From NCBI RefSeq assembly GCF_000147695.2, contig NC_015958.1:2339501-2403500 (forward strand): a stretch of DNA of 64,000 bases, in the 5' to 3' direction. Below, in pieces: positions 1 to 9,605 of the stretch. A program made the translations under genes and the position numbers. Positions within the stretch are counted from its first letter, which is position 1, and each line of letters begins with the position of its first letter. The notes beneath the pieces were generated by a model, which had not been told where the DNA came from, searched no databases, and saw only the letters and a list, made by a program, of their open reading frames with translations. This DNA is from Thermoanaerobacter wiegelii Rt8.B1. Lineage in GTDB: Bacteria; Bacillota; Thermoanaerobacteria; Thermoanaerobacterales; Thermoanaerobacteraceae.

Positions 1-624
1 TTCTCCTATCATTGCTGCAGCAAATAAGAATGCAACTTTGTTTACAGGCCCTCCCATATCGAAAGCTATCATCGCACCCATTATCATTGCTAAAATCACA
101 GCATTTCCTGTACTCATGGATTTTAACCAATTTGTCATAGCTGTCATTGCACTGCTTATAGGATTACCGAGTACATATATCATAAGAAAACCTACAATAA
201 GTGCTGATAACAACGGGATTACAAAAATCGGCATTATAGGTCTTAAATTCTTAGGAACTCTCCAACTCTTTATCCACCTTGCAACATATCCTGCGATAAA
301 GCCTGCAATAATTCCACCTAAAAAACCTGCCTTCAACTGGTTTGCAAGCACTCCACCAACAAGTCCAGGAGCAAGTCCAGGTCTATCAGCTATTCCAAAA
401 GCTATAAATCCTGCAAGAACTGGCACCATCATTGAAAAAGAAGCTGTACCAATATCCATCATACTTTTTAACACTGGATTTGTAACAACTGCACCTTTAC
501 CAGCCTGCACACCACTTAATGCAATTGAAAAAGCTATTAAAACACCACCTATGACAACTATAGGTATCATGTAAGATACGCCTGTCATTAAGTATTCTCT
601 AATCCTTTTTAATTCTTCCTTCAT
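1..624 (-). CDS. PTS fructose-family transporter subunit IIC (C-terminus cut by window edge)
   Basis: Membrane channel component of a sugar phosphotransferase system; it moves the sugar while the IIB domain phosphorylates it. The 208 visible residues begin MKEELKRIREYLMTGVSYMI and run through several hydrophobic segments with the Gly/Pro-rich pattern of fructose/mannitol-family IIC proteins, including the motif ADRPGLAPG. The ATG at 624 follows a clear AGGAGG (cctcc at 636-640 on the plus strand). It sits 41 bp downstream of the IIA gene in the same transcript. No IIB gene lies between them, so IIB is either fused further on or encoded beyond the edge. The substrate cannot be told from this fragment; the fructose assignment is by family only. 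Confidence 0.85.
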   Translation of the reverse strand, partial: MKEELKRIREYLMTGVSYMIPIVVIGGVLIAFSIALSGVQAGKGAVVTNPVLKSMMDIGTASFSMMVPVLAGFIAFGIADRPGLAPGLVGGVLANQLKAGFLGGIIAGFIAGYVARWIKSWRVPKNLRPIMPIFVIPLLSALIVGFLMIYVLGNPISSAMTAMTNWLKSMSTGNAVILAMIMGAMIAFDMGGPVNKVAFLFAAAMIGE

Positions 625-665
625 CGTATTTTTATCCTCCTTATCGATTTTATTTTTGTTTATTT

Positions 666-1115
666 TTAACTTACTTGGATATCACTTAAAGCATTTAAAA
701 TTTCCTCGACAGTTACTGCCTTTTTTAGCATTTCAATAAAACTATCATTCATTAATTTTCGTGATAACTGTGACAATATTTTGAGATGAACATTATCCAC
801 ATTTTCTTCAGGCACCCCTAAGAGAAAAATTAAATTGACAGGTTTGCCATCTAATGAATCCCATTCTATTCCATCAGTTGTTTTACCAAATACTATCATC
901 GCCTCCTTTACAGCTTTTGATTTTCCATGTGGTATCGCGATTCCATTCCCCACCCCCGTTGTATATGCTTTTTCTCTATCAAGCACACTTCTCGCATACT
1001 CCTCTACAGAAGTTATTTTCCCTTCTTTTTGCGCCAATTCCGCCAATTTTATAATTGCCTCTTCTTTGTTTTTTGCCTCAAGATTTAGTGTAACAAGATT
1101 TTTATTTATCAGCAT
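666..1115 (-). CDS. PTS fructose-type IIA phosphocarrier protein
   Basis: Cytoplasmic phosphocarrier that accepts phosphate from HPr and passes it to a IIB domain. The 149-residue length fits a single PTS EIIA type-2 domain. The active-site histidine is visible in the motif NGIAIPHGKS (His near residue 63). The start overlaps the end of the upstream regulator gene by 14 bp, which suggests translational coupling, and the IIC gene follows, so the three form one operon. The regulator carries its own IIA-like domain, so this free IIA may serve transport while the fused copy senses it; that division of labour is inference. Confidence 0.88.
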   Translation of the reverse strand: MLINKNLVTLNLEAKNKEEAIIKLAELAQKEGKITSVEEYARSVLDREKAYTTGVGNGIAIPHGKSKAVKEAMIVFGKTTDGIEWDSLDGKPVNLIFLLGVPEENVDNVHLKILSQLSRKLMNDSFIEMLKKAVTVEEILNALSDIQVS

Positions 1116-3060
1116 CGTAAATTACCTCCAATAACTTTATAATTTCTTCTCTGTTTTTTGCTTTTTTTATATTTTCTACAAATTCCGGTGATTCAAGTTT
1201 ATTATATAATTTTCTAAATATATACCTGGATTTTGCTATATCACTTTGAGTTAAAGATATCATAAATAACATATCTACCTTTTCTTCATCCCAAGCTATA
1301 GGATTTTTTAGTCTTACCACTGTAAATACTGATTTATTAACATGTTCTGGTAAACCATGTGGAATTGCAATACCATTTCCTATAGCAGTAGAAGCTCTTT
1401 TTTCTCTGGTTATAACATCTTGAATATATTCCTCCTTTACATATCCTTTTTTATGCAACTCCATACATACCTTACTTAATAAATCTTCTTTTTTTAGGTA
1501 AATACCGTCAACATCAAGTAACTGCGTATCAATTAAATTAGATCTCTTATTTAGAGCTTGTATAAATTCATCAAGCCGTCTTATATCATTTTGAGTTAAT
1601 AAAGGACTTATATTTATAAAAGGTTTATTTATCTCAATAGGTACAGTAGAGATAACTATATCTATGTCATTTAAGATGCTCTCATGTAGCGAAACAGAAG
1701 AAACTATGTCTTTTATTTCTATCTGTTTAAAAGATTTCTCAAGCCTTGCCGCAAGAAGTTGTGCTGTTCCAATGCCAGTTGTACAAACAACCAGGGCTTT
1801 AAGTGGTTTTTTAGCTCGTTCAACTGCAGCACCTAAATGTAGTGCAATATAACCTATTTCCTCTTCTGCAACTTTTTTACCTAAATACTTCTCAAACACA
1901 ACACTTGTCATCCATGCAACCCCATATATTTCAGGATAATTCTCTTTAATATCGTTTAATAGTGGATTTCTTAGTGTTAAACCATACTTAAGCCTATTTA
2001 TAGTTGGTCTTAAATGTAGTATCAAACCATTTAACAATTGCTTATCATTGCTTAAATCAAGAGATAATGCCCTTTCAGCAATATTTATAATTTCTTTTGA
2101 CATAATAACCGCTAGCTCAATACTTTCTTCATCTTCCAACTCTAAATTCACATCTTCAATTTTATTTTGCTGCATTTTAGTACCAATGATATGCAATACA
2201 ATATATCCTATTTCTGATTCAGGAAGAACTACATTAAATTTCGCTTCTATCTCTTTCGCCATCTGTTGAGCTATTACATATTCATCTTTTTGCTTTAGAT
2301 TATTTAAGACCGCCTTTGATAATTTAACATCTTTTTTATGCTTTAGTCTTTCGATAGAAATAGCTACATGTATAACCAAACTTATAAAAGCCTCATCCGA
2401 AAATCTAAATTTGAGTTTTGATTCAGCATTACTAACTATTTTTTCAAGTTGCTTGTAATCAATATCAAAAAGTTCCCTTAATTGCATTAATGTTCTATAA
2501 TCTATCCTACCAGTGTAATCATTATATAAAAATTCTTTTAATTCTTTTTGTTCTTTAGTTGAAACAATTAAGCTTGCCACTGCATTTCGCCAATTCTCTT
2601 CATCGCCTACCACTTCAATGCCATAGTTAGGTTTTTTTAGAAGTTTTAGATTAAATTTGTTAAGCCATTTTTCAACACTTTGTAAGTCTTTGTGTATTGT
2701 AACCCTACTTACATAAAGTTCCTCCGCTAGTTCTTTTGTAGTTACACTTCCTTTACTCATAAACAATCGCTTTAAAATGTAGTTTTTTCTTGCTTCAGGC
2801 GAAAAAGGTTCTTCAAAGTCTAAACTCTTTTTAATCTCATCAGCAAGCTCAAGCTTTTTATTTCTAGGCCCCTCTAGTACAATACCTACTCTTGGTTTTT
2901 TGATAATTTTTACGCCTTTTTGTTGTACAAATTCTTCAGCTTTTTTTAAATCATTCCTTATTGTTTTATTCGATACTTTCAGTGTATTTGCGATATAATC
3001 AACCGTAAGTGGCTGTTCGCTATTTAAAAGCATATTTATAATCTCAAGTATCCTATCCAT
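1102..3060 (-). CDS. PRD-containing BglG/MtlR-type PTS-regulated transcriptional activator
   Basis: DNA-binding activator whose activity is set by PTS phosphorylation. The 652 residues show, in order, an N-terminal HTH_11 domain (about 1-60), a second Mga-like HTH (about 85-150), two PRD domains (about 190-400), a IIB-like domain with the cysteine motif VVCTTGIGTAQLL (about 410-495) and a C-terminal IIA domain with NGIAIPHG (about 505-650). This is the MtlR/ManR layout and not the short RNA-binding antiterminator layout. It is first in the operon with IIA and IIC, so it probably controls its own transporter. A repeated TTAATGTGGTAA motif upstream may be its operator. Confidence 0.88.
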   Translation of the reverse strand: MDRILEIINMLLNSEQPLTVDYIANTLKVSNKTIRNDLKKAEEFVQQKGVKIIKKPRVGIVLEGPRNKKLELADEIKKSLDFEEPFSPEARKNYILKRLFMSKGSVTTKELAEELYVSRVTIHKDLQSVEKWLNKFNLKLLKKPNYGIEVVGDEENWRNAVASLIVSTKEQKELKEFLYNDYTGRIDYRTLMQLRELFDIDYKQLEKIVSNAESKLKFRFSDEAFISLVIHVAISIERLKHKKDVKLSKAVLNNLKQKDEYVIAQQMAKEIEAKFNVVLPESEIGYIVLHIIGTKMQQNKIEDVNLELEDEESIELAVIMSKEIINIAERALSLDLSNDKQLLNGLILHLRPTINRLKYGLTLRNPLLNDIKENYPEIYGVAWMTSVVFEKYLGKKVAEEEIGYIALHLGAAVERAKKPLKALVVCTTGIGTAQLLAARLEKSFKQIEIKDIVSSVSLHESILNDIDIVISTVPIEINKPFINISPLLTQNDIRRLDEFIQALNKRSNLIDTQLLDVDGIYLKKEDLLSKVCMELHKKGYVKEEYIQDVITREKRASTAIGNGIAIPHGLPEHVNKSVFTVVRLKNPIAWDEEKVDMLFMISLTQSDIAKSRYIFRKLYNKLESPEFVENIKKAKNREEIIKLLEVIYDADK

Positions 3061-3075
3061 AATTAATCACCCTTT

Positions 3076-3199
3076 TACCACATTTAATGTGGTAACTATA
3101 TTAACAAATTTATTTCAGCTTTCGATTAATATTATACCTAAAAAACGTTTATTTTCAAGGAATTTAAGTGTAACTTTTTATGCCTTATTAATGTGGTAA
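3076..3199. promoter_or_regulatory. Candidate operator sites of the PTS regulator
   Basis: An inverted repeat with 8-bp arms TACCACAT and ATGTGGTA and a 3-bp spacer lies at 3076-3094, just upstream of the regulator start at 3060. The 12-mer TTAATGTGGTAA in it (3084-3095) recurs exactly at 3188-3199, 104 bp further upstream. An inverted repeat plus an exact copy in the leader of a PRD activator operon suggests binding by that activator, possibly with looping. This is inference from position and repetition only. Confidence 0.5.
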
Positions 3200-3235
3200 A
3201 ACTTTATTAATTATTCAAATCAAGAGATAAAACAA

Positions 3236-3268
3236 AAAAGACCAGGAAAATATTCTCCCAGTCTTTTC
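3236..3268 (-). terminator. Intrinsic terminator of the diguanylate cyclase gene
   Basis: On the minus strand AAAAGAC and GTCTTTT form the base of a hairpin that continues with a GGGA/TTCC pairing, followed by a T-rich run. It starts 13 bases past the stop codon of the diguanylate cyclase gene and upstream of the PTS regulator leader. Confidence 0.7.
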
Positions 3269-3280
3269 TTTAAGCCTTTT

Positions 3281-4945
3281 TCACACTTCATATATGGCAA
3301 TTTTGTTTCTTCCTTTACTTTTGCCACCTGCATATAAAGCTCTATCTGCATGGCTTATAAGTTTTTCTGCAGAATCAGCCTTTTCCGGATAATCTGCTAC
3401 TCCACCCGTTATGGTTACATATATATCTCCTTTATCTGTCCTAATTGGCCTTGATGATACTTCATTTCTTATCCTCTCTGCAATCATATAGGCTTGTTCT
3501 GCAGTAAGTTTCGGCAAAATCACTGCAAATTCTTCTCCACCAAATCGCGCTACAATATCATCACTTCTCACATTGTTTTTTATCCGTTTTGCCACTTCCT
3601 TAAGTACTTCATCTCCAACTAAATGGCCATAAGTATCATTTATCAGTTTAAAATTATCCAAATCAAACATTATAAGGCTCACAGGCTCACTAGTCTCATC
3701 TGCCCTCATAATATTTTCCATTAATGCATCATTAAAATATCTTCTATTATAAGTCTTTGTTAAAGGATCAGTAATAGATTTTTTGGTGACTTCATAATAT
3801 CGTTTAGCATTGGTTATCGCAACAGAAGCTTGATCTACGATTATCTCTATGATTTTAACAGAATCCTCATCAAACACATTTGTCTCTACATGCAACACCA
3901 TAAGACATCCAACGACAGATCCCGAAAACCTTAAAGGAGCTACTACTACACTGCCATAGTTATTTAAAAATTGTTCTTTTAAAAATCTTTTATCCTGCTT
4001 TAAATCCTTAATTGCTATTGTTTTGTTAGAAGATATACACTTTCCTATTATTCCCTCATCTTTGAAGTAATTTTCTTTAAAGCCTTCCTCTCCCTCTCTA
4101 TTACCTATCGATTTTACTAAAGCAGCTACCCCATTAGAATCTGTCAAATATATTGCTGCTGCAGATACTGAAACAACTTGAGAAATAACTTCTATAATAG
4201 TATCTAATATTTGCTCCAACTCTAACTTCGAATTTATCATTTTAACCATCTCATATATGGCGTTAAGCCTTTTATTTGCCTTAATCAAATCTCTAATCAT
4301 CCTAAAAGCATATGCTATGAATATAAGTGGAGTTAAAGATAACACAAAAAACAGAAGGCTATGTTTAAAATAAATATATGCAAGAAGTAATGAAACAGGA
4401 ATCATAACTATATAAGTACCCAACTCTAATAATACACTCTCATTCCAATACTCTTTAAACAAAATCTTCCCCTGTACTTTTAAAGCATAGTACAGTATAA
4501 AATTATTCAAAAGGAAACTTATTATGACGTAACTTAAAATATATTTAACTTGCGAAAAAGAAACTATGCCAATTTTTCCACCTATGAATTCATAAAACCA
4601 TCCTGCCACTAAATATGCAATAGAAAACATTCCTCCATTTAAAAGCCCATTTTTTATCTTTTTTCTTACTACAATAGTATCAAACATAACAGAGGATACC
4701 ATGAGAGTAGCCGCTCCAACCGTGCCAAAAATCAAAAAAGTAGTTATTCCTATTGTAGGGCTTAAAGATAATTTTATATCTGTATACATTATGCCAAGAT
4801 TATCCAAAATTATTGCGAAAGCTAATAAAATCAAAAAGACTCTCCAATCAATTCCAATACCACAGCGGTAAAGTGCCCACACAAATAATATACTTCCTAT
4901 TGTAATTAAGGTTATATTAAAAACCAGTTCCCTGTACTTCCCCAT
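3281..4945 (-). CDS. Membrane-bound GAF-GGDEF diguanylate cyclase
   Basis: Makes cyclic di-GMP from two GTP. The first ~215 residues hold about eight hydrophobic segments (a membrane sensor), then a GAF domain (about 235-380) and a C-terminal GGDEF domain with an intact active site written RFGGEEF. An RxxD product-inhibition site (RSDD) precedes it by five residues. I place the start at the ATG at 4945 because GAGGGG stands six bases before it; an upstream ATG at 4972 lacks a ribosome binding site. The gene stands alone between two terminators. The ligand of the sensor part is unknown. Confidence 0.9.
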   Translation of the reverse strand: MGKYRELVFNITLITIGSILFVWALYRCGIGIDWRVFLILLAFAIILDNLGIMYTDIKLSLSPTIGITTFLIFGTVGAATLMVSSVMFDTIVVRKKIKNGLLNGGMFSIAYLVAGWFYEFIGGKIGIVSFSQVKYILSYVIISFLLNNFILYYALKVQGKILFKEYWNESVLLELGTYIVMIPVSLLLAYIYFKHSLLFFVLSLTPLIFIAYAFRMIRDLIKANKRLNAIYEMVKMINSKLELEQILDTIIEVISQVVSVSAAAIYLTDSNGVAALVKSIGNREGEEGFKENYFKDEGIIGKCISSNKTIAIKDLKQDKRFLKEQFLNNYGSVVVAPLRFSGSVVGCLMVLHVETNVFDEDSVKIIEIIVDQASVAITNAKRYYEVTKKSITDPLTKTYNRRYFNDALMENIMRADETSEPVSLIMFDLDNFKLINDTYGHLVGDEVLKEVAKRIKNNVRSDDIVARFGGEEFAVILPKLTAEQAYMIAERIRNEVSSRPIRTDKGDIYVTITGGVADYPEKADSAEKLISHADRALYAGGKSKGRNKIAIYEV

Positions 4946-5007
4946 ACTAATCCCCTCGTTTTTCCGAATCATATTAGTATTCTACATTTATTTCAAAAAT
5001 CCTTCTT

Positions 5008-5053
5008 GGGCTGATAAGGTTTATAAAATTGATCACATTTATTTATCAGAGCC
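5008..5053 (-). promoter_or_regulatory. Long-loop hairpin in the leader of the diguanylate cyclase gene
   Basis: GGGCTGATAA at 5008-5017 and TTATCAGAGCC at 5043-5053 can pair around a loop of about 25 bases, 63 bp upstream of the diguanylate cyclase start. No known riboswitch was recognised. It may be an untranslated-leader structure or chance. Confidence 0.25.
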
Positions 5054-5106
5054 AATTGTACCACAAATCCCCATCATAATATGTCGAATCTTGTACTTCC
5101 CTTTAA

Positions 5107-5160
5107 ATATTTATAAAAAACCTTCTGTAGCAATTGCTACAGAAGGTTTTTTATAAATAT
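5107..5160. terminator. Perfect 54-bp palindrome terminator after nrdJ
   Basis: The 54 bases are an exact palindrome centred between 5133 and 5134; the GC core CCTTCTGTAGC and its complement are flanked by A6 and T6 runs, so it can terminate in either direction. The last base is the first base of the nrdJ stop codon. It separates nrdJ from the diguanylate cyclase gene. Confidence 0.85.
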
Positions 5161-7472
5161 CAACCGCATTTAGAATAGCCACAGTTTTTACACACCACAC
5201 ATCCGCCTTCATGCTCTATTGGGCTGCCACACTCAGGGCAAAACTTTTCTTCGTCTAATAAGTCAGCTTCACTCAATGCAACTTCTTCTTTAGGGTCATC
5301 TTCATCGCCATTATGATTATTTTCATATATAGGTACATCGATAGGTGCAAATTGCTGCTCCTCTTCCACTCGGATTTTCATCACTTTCTCAATAACCTTG
5401 CCAATAGCATCAGGGCAAGATAACACTTTTATTTCTTTGTTTGTAGCCATTTGCCTTAAAGTAGAATGACATCTTATACCTTTTAATTGCTCTACAATTG
5501 TCTTAGCATCAATGCCTGAGCGCAATGCTATAGATATAAGCCTACTTGTAGCTTCTGACTGTGAAGGGCATCCACCTGCTCTTCCAAGATTTGTAAATAC
5601 CTCACATATGCCTTGGTCATCATAATTAACTGTTATATAAAGATTTCCACAACCTATTCTCACTTTTTCAGTTATTCCTCTTGTCACAGGAGGTCTTGGC
5701 CTTGGTCTTAAAGGTTCATTTTTAGTTTGCTCTTCTATAGGTTTTGTTTCTACTTTTTTCTCTTTTATGCCCAAATTCAATACTTGCGATTCACGACTTC
5801 CATCTCTGTATATAGTAACCCCTTTGCAACCAAGTTCATAGGCAAGAAGATAAGTTCTTCTAACATCCTCTACTGTAGCTTCATTTCTAAAGTTCACCGT
5901 TTTAGAAACTGCATTGTCAACATGTTTTTGAAAAGCTGCTTGCATTTTAACATGCCACTCAGGGTCAATATCATGAGCTATCACAAAGACTCTTTTAACA
6001 TCTTCTGGTATACCCTTTATGTCTTTTAGACTTCCCCTTCGAGCAATTTCTCGCATCAGTTCTTCTGAATAAAATCCTCTTTCAATGGCAACCTCTTTAA
6101 ATACAGGGTTTACTTCCACCAGTTCTGTATTATCCATAACATTTCGCGTCATAGCTATTGCAAACACCGGTTCTATGCCACTAGAAGTACCTGCAATGAT
6201 AGATATGGTGCCAGTCGGGGCAATAGTAGTAGTTGTAGCGTTTCGAATTTTTATACCCATTTTTTTGTAAATACTCTTATCATAGAAACCAAAGGTACCT
6301 CTTTGTTCTGCTAATTTAATCGATGCTTCTTTGGAAGTTTCATCAATAAACTCCATCAATTCTTCGCCTAACTCTACAGCCTCTTCAGAATCATAGGGAA
6401 TGCCTAATCTCAAAAGCATGTTAGCAAATCCCATTACGCCAAGACCTATTTTTCTTGTCCCTTTTGTCATCTCCTCAATTTGTGGAAGAGGATATTTATT
6501 GGCATCTATTACATTATCCAAAAAATGTACTGCATCATAGACCGTTTCTCTAAGTTTGTCATAATCTATTGCGTATCTACCTTCTACCTTTTTTAACATA
6601 TTTTCAAGATTAATTGAACCTAAGTTACAAGATTCATATGGTAAAAGTGGCTGTTCACCACAGGGATTGGTAGACTCAATCTCTCCAACTTCAGGGGTAG
6701 GATTTTTCTCATTTATTCTGTCTAAAAATACAATACCCGGTTCCCCATTTCTCCAAGCCATTTCTACAATCAGGTCAAAGACTTCTCTTGCTCTTAATCT
6801 ATTTACAACCTTACCCGTATGAGGATCTATTAGATCGTATTCCCTATCTTCCTCAACAGCCTTCATAAATTCTTCTGTAATAGCCACGCTTATATTAAAA
6901 TTTGTTATTTCATTGTTATCTTTTTTACACTGTATAAACTCCAATATATCAGGGTGGTCAACACGCAGAATGCCCATATTTGCTCCTCTACGAGTACCAC
7001 CTTGTTTCACCGCTTCTGTCGCTGCATTAAAAACTTTCATAAAACTAACAGGTCCTGATGCAACGCCTCCAGTGGATCTGACTGTAGCTCCCTTGGGTCG
7101 TAAGCGAGAAAAGCTAAATCCCGTACCCCCACCACTTTTGTGAATAATTGCCGCGTACTTTACCGCGTCGAAAATCTCTTCCATAGAATCTCCCACAGGA
7201 AGAACAAAACAGGCAGAAAGCTGACCTAATGGCCTACCGGCATTCATTAACGTAGGAGAATTAGGTAAAAAATCCAGAGCTACCATCATATCATAAAATC
7301 TCTTCTTTACTGCTTCTACATCAGCATTTTTGTCATAGATTAAATCCACTTCAGCGATAGTCTTTGCAACCCTTTCAAACATTTCCTCAACTGTCTCAAT
7401 AGGCTTGCCATTTTCATCTTTAGCTAAATACCTTCTCTCCAGAACCTTCCTCGCATTCTCAGTAATTTTCAC
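5160..7472 (-). CDS. nrdJ: Class II (adenosylcobalamin-dependent) ribonucleoside-diphosphate reductase
   Basis: Reduces ribonucleotides to deoxyribonucleotides using a cobalamin-generated thiyl radical, with no oxygen needed. The 770 residues carry the [12 protein letters not shown] region with the first redox cysteine, the [18 protein letters not shown] catalytic loop (C-x-E) and the [14 protein letters not shown] phosphate-binding stretch. The C-terminus has a CxxC-rich zinc ribbon (CPECGSP and [13 protein letters not shown]) typical of NrdJ. ATG at 7472 has an AGGAGG-like site. The gene is monocistronic, with a palindromic terminator downstream and two NrdR-box-like sites upstream. It shares the B12 requirement with the methylmalonyl-CoA mutase genes in this window. 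Confidence 0.95.
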   Translation of the reverse strand: MKITENARKVLERRYLAKDENGKPIETVEEMFERVAKTIAEVDLIYDKNADVEAVKKRFYDMMVALDFLPNSPTLMNAGRPLGQLSACFVLPVGDSMEEIFDAVKYAAIIHKSGGGTGFSFSRLRPKGATVRSTGGVASGPVSFMKVFNAATEAVKQGGTRRGANMGILRVDHPDILEFIQCKKDNNEITNFNISVAITEEFMKAVEEDREYDLIDPHTGKVVNRLRAREVFDLIVEMAWRNGEPGIVFLDRINEKNPTPEVGEIESTNPCGEQPLLPYESCNLGSINLENMLKKVEGRYAIDYDKLRETVYDAVHFLDNVIDANKYPLPQIEEMTKGTRKIGLGVMGFANMLLRLGIPYDSEEAVELGEELMEFIDETSKEASIKLAEQRGTFGFYDKSIYKKMGIKIRNATTTTIAPTGTISIIAGTSSGIEPVFAIAMTRNVMDNTELVEVNPVFKEVAIERGFYSEELMREIARRGSLKDIKGIPEDVKRVFVIAHDIDPEWHVKMQAAFQKHVDNAVSKTVNFRNEATVEDVRRTYLLAYELGCKGVTIYRDGSRESQVLNLGIKEKKVETKPIEEQTKNEPLRPRPRPPVTRGITEKVRIGCGNLYITVNYDDQGICEVFTNLGRAGGCPSQSEATSRLISIALRSGIDAKTIVEQLKGIRCHSTLRQMATNKEIKVLSCPDAIGKVIEKVMKIRVEEEQQFAPIDVPIYENNHNGDEDDPKEEVALSEADLLDEEKFCPECGSPIEHEGGCVVCKNCGYSKCG

Positions 7473-7497
7473 AGGAAATTCCTCCTCTTATGTAAAA

Positions 7498-7544
7498 CCA
7501 CAATATTTTGTATGTTACTTATTAAATTATACATTTTATTGTGG
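7498..7544 (-). promoter_or_regulatory. Tandem NrdR-box-like operators upstream of nrdJ
   Basis: Two 16-bp sites, CCACAATATTTTGTAT at 7498-7513 and ATACATTTTATTGTGG at 7529-7544, each resemble the NrdR box consensus (ACACwATATmTwGTGT-like) and lie in opposite orientation with centres 31 bp apart, about three helical turns. That pairing and spacing is the known layout for the NrdR repressor of ribonucleotide reductase genes. They lie 26-72 bp before the nrdJ start. Confidence 0.72.
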
Positions 7545-7634
7545 ATTCTGCAACCTCCAAAACTATCCGATTAACTTTATTATCTCCCTTTACTATTAAT
7601 TTTCGTTTAAAAGCTTAATAAATTAAACGAATTT

Positions 7635-7658
7635 AAAAAACCCGGCACAATTACCGGG
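7635..7658 (-). terminator. Intrinsic terminator overlapping the thioredoxin-like gene stop
   Basis: On the minus strand CCCGG and CCGGG pair around an 8-base loop and are followed by six T. The stop codon of the thioredoxin-like gene lies inside the hairpin. It isolates this unit from nrdJ. Confidence 0.8.
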
Positions 7659-8136
7659 ACAAAATATTAACAATTTCCTCAATTATGTTTTTATCATATT
7701 TCCCTTTAAGATAATCTCTTTTCCACTCTCCTTCTCCACTTTTTGCAAGTTCTTTTACTATTTCAGGCCTTTCAATCCAATGACCAATTTCTTTAAAATC
7801 TTTATTCATAAATACAAAAGTGGGTATTTTAGCTTTACCATCTATATAATAAGGTTTCATGTGCTCTTCGTTACCTTCTCTTTTTAAAATTCTCAGTTTA
7901 AAATTTTTATTATAACTTGCGATTTTTGCAACTATAGGCACATTAACTTGAGAATCAGGACACCAACTCTCAGCAAATGCCAAAATATTTATCTCATCTT
8001 TAAATTTTATTTTCTCTATCAAGTCTTCATCTAAGACTGTCTTTTCATATCTCTCTTTTATTCTTTTAGCAATGTTCTCCTCCGATTCTTTTACAAATTC
8101 CTCAAAAGTTATTCCTTTTTCAAACAATTCTCTCAA
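7651..8136 (-). CDS. Thioredoxin-fold protein with a WCPDS active-site motif
   Basis: Small cytoplasmic protein (161 residues) of the thioredoxin superfamily. The active site reads WCPDSQ near residues 58-63, so the second cysteine of the usual CxxC is serine; such proteins act by a single-cysteine mechanism or in bacillithiol-type chemistry. A cis-proline region (KIPTFVF) follows near residue 103. The start is TTG at 8136, preceded by GAGGTGA. It lies 21 bp after the aminotransferase gene and probably shares its transcript. No substrate can be assigned. Confidence 0.75.
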   Translation of the reverse strand: MRELFEKGITFEEFVKESEENIAKRIKERYEKTVLDEDLIEKIKFKDEINILAFAESWCPDSQVNVPIVAKIASYNKNFKLRILKREGNEEHMKPYYIDGKAKIPTFVFMNKDFKEIGHWIERPEIVKELAKSGEGEWKRDYLKGKYDKNIIEEIVNILSR

Positions 8137-8157
8137 AGTTAATTCACCTCTTTCAAT

Positions 8158-9585
8158 TTACTGCCTTTTAAATAACGATCCTAAAACAGTTTTTGCTCCC
8201 GAGACAGTAATCCCTAAGAAGCTACTATTTCTTGTGAGAATTTCATCTAAAGCATCTACAACTTTGTCAATTTGTTCTTTTGTCACAATTAAAGGTGGCT
8301 CTAATCTTATTACATTTGGGTTATTCAAAGTGTAAGCCGTTATAATTCTGTGTTTATTTTGAAGCTCTCCAGCAATTAAAGAGCCGAGGTATTCACTTGA
8401 AAGCTTTGAAATAGCTCCTCCAGAAATTTTGTCAAGAAGTCCACCTTCTGGTTGATTAAACTCTATTCCTATTAAAAGCCCCTTTCCTCTAACATCTTTT
8501 ATAAGTTTTGGATGTTTTTCTTTTAATTCTTTCAGTCGACCTAAAAAGTATTCACCTTTTTCTTTTGCAGCATCAGGAAGCTTTTTCTCTATAATAGCTT
8601 GTATTGAAGCAATCGCAGCTGCACAAGCATAGGTATTACCGCCAAAAGTAGAAGTATGTAAAAGAGCTTTTTCCATAGTCCCATAAGCTTTTTGCCATAT
8701 CTCCTCTGTGGTTATATAGGCACCGATAGGCATAACTCCTCCACCTAAAGACTTCGCAAGGCACATTATGTCTGGAACTACTCCTTCGTGCTCACATGCA
8801 AACATTTTTCCTGTTCTTCCAAACCCAGTTTGCACCTCATCTAAAATCAAATAAGCATCATACTTAGTACAGAGCTCTCTTACCTTTTTCAAATATCCCT
8901 CAGGAGGAACGATAACTCCGCCTTCCCCTTGGATAGGCTCTACTATAAAAGCAGCAACATCTCTACCTTTCAAAGCTTCCTCCAAAGCTTTTTCATCTCC
9001 AAATGGAATAGGAACTGTCTCCGGCACAAGTGGTTTAAAATACTTTTGATATTTTTCTCGTCCCGTCACTGAAAGGGCACCCATGGATTTGCCGTGAAAA
9101 GAGTTTTGGCAGTAAACTATTTTTTGTTTCCCTGAAGCAATTTTAGCAAGTTTTAAAGCTCCTTCTACTGCTTCAGCTCCGCTGTTACAGAAAAAGCTCC
9201 TTTTAAGATTCCCTGGTGTCACTTTTGCAAGATTATGAGCAAGAACTCCTGGCAAATTTCCAATAGCCGCTTGCAATATATTAGGCATATATTTTACTTT
9301 TTCTACAGCTTCAATGACTTCATCAGGGTTATGCCCCAAATTTAAAGCACCATATCCTCCTAAAAAATCATAATACTCATTTCCTTCATTGTCCCATACT
9401 GAAACTCCCTTAGCTCTTACAAAAAGTTTATCAAACTGAAGCATTGAAAGCATAGAGACAAACACTGAATTTATGTATTCTTTGTAATTTTCTCTGACTT
9501 GATTTTTGTTCAAAGTAAGTGCCTCTTCTAAAGTGATACATTCTGGAATGTCGTCTTTCACTTTCCCCTTTGTTCCTTCATACAT
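8158..9585 (-). CDS. Class III PLP aminotransferase, putrescine aminotransferase-like
   Basis: Pyridoxal-phosphate enzyme that moves an omega-amino group to a keto acid. The 475 residues contain the SGAEAVEGALKLAK cofactor loop, the LILDEVQTGFGRTG region that contacts PLP, and the Schiff-base lysine in CLAKSLGGG, followed by STFGGN. The length and an N-terminal ~50-residue extension fit putrescine (YgjG-like) aminotransferases better than the ~400-residue acetylornithine enzymes; the exact substrate is inference. It is followed at 21 bp by a thioredoxin-like gene and preceded at 20 bp by the ynzC-like gene, so the three may be co-transcribed. Confidence 0.85.
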   Translation of the reverse strand: MYEGTKGKVKDDIPECITLEEALTLNKNQVRENYKEYINSVFVSMLSMLQFDKLFVRAKGVSVWDNEGNEYYDFLGGYGALNLGHNPDEVIEAVEKVKYMPNILQAAIGNLPGVLAHNLAKVTPGNLKRSFFCNSGAEAVEGALKLAKIASGKQKIVYCQNSFHGKSMGALSVTGREKYQKYFKPLVPETVPIPFGDEKALEEALKGRDVAAFIVEPIQGEGGVIVPPEGYLKKVRELCTKYDAYLILDEVQTGFGRTGKMFACEHEGVVPDIMCLAKSLGGGVMPIGAYITTEEIWQKAYGTMEKALLHTSTFGGNTYACAAAIASIQAIIEKKLPDAAKEKGEYFLGRLKELKEKHPKLIKDVRGKGLLIGIEFNQPEGGLLDKISGGAISKLSSEYLGSLIAGELQNKHRIITAYTLNNPNVIRLEPPLIVTKEQIDKVVDALDEILTRNSSFLGITVSGAKTVLGSLFKRQ

Positions 9586-9605
9586 TTTTCATCTCTCCTT
9601 TATCT

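Noticed and set aside
38..574. 178-residue plus-strand open frame
   Set aside because: It is the antisense of the PTS IIC gene, which has a ribosome binding site and clear family motifs.
835..1134. Plus-strand open frames across the IIA gene
   Set aside because: Antisense shadows with no ribosome binding site; the minus strand encodes an intact IIA domain.
7473..7600. Cobalamin riboswitch before nrdJ
   Set aside because: The leader is too short and lacks the conserved B12-box elements.
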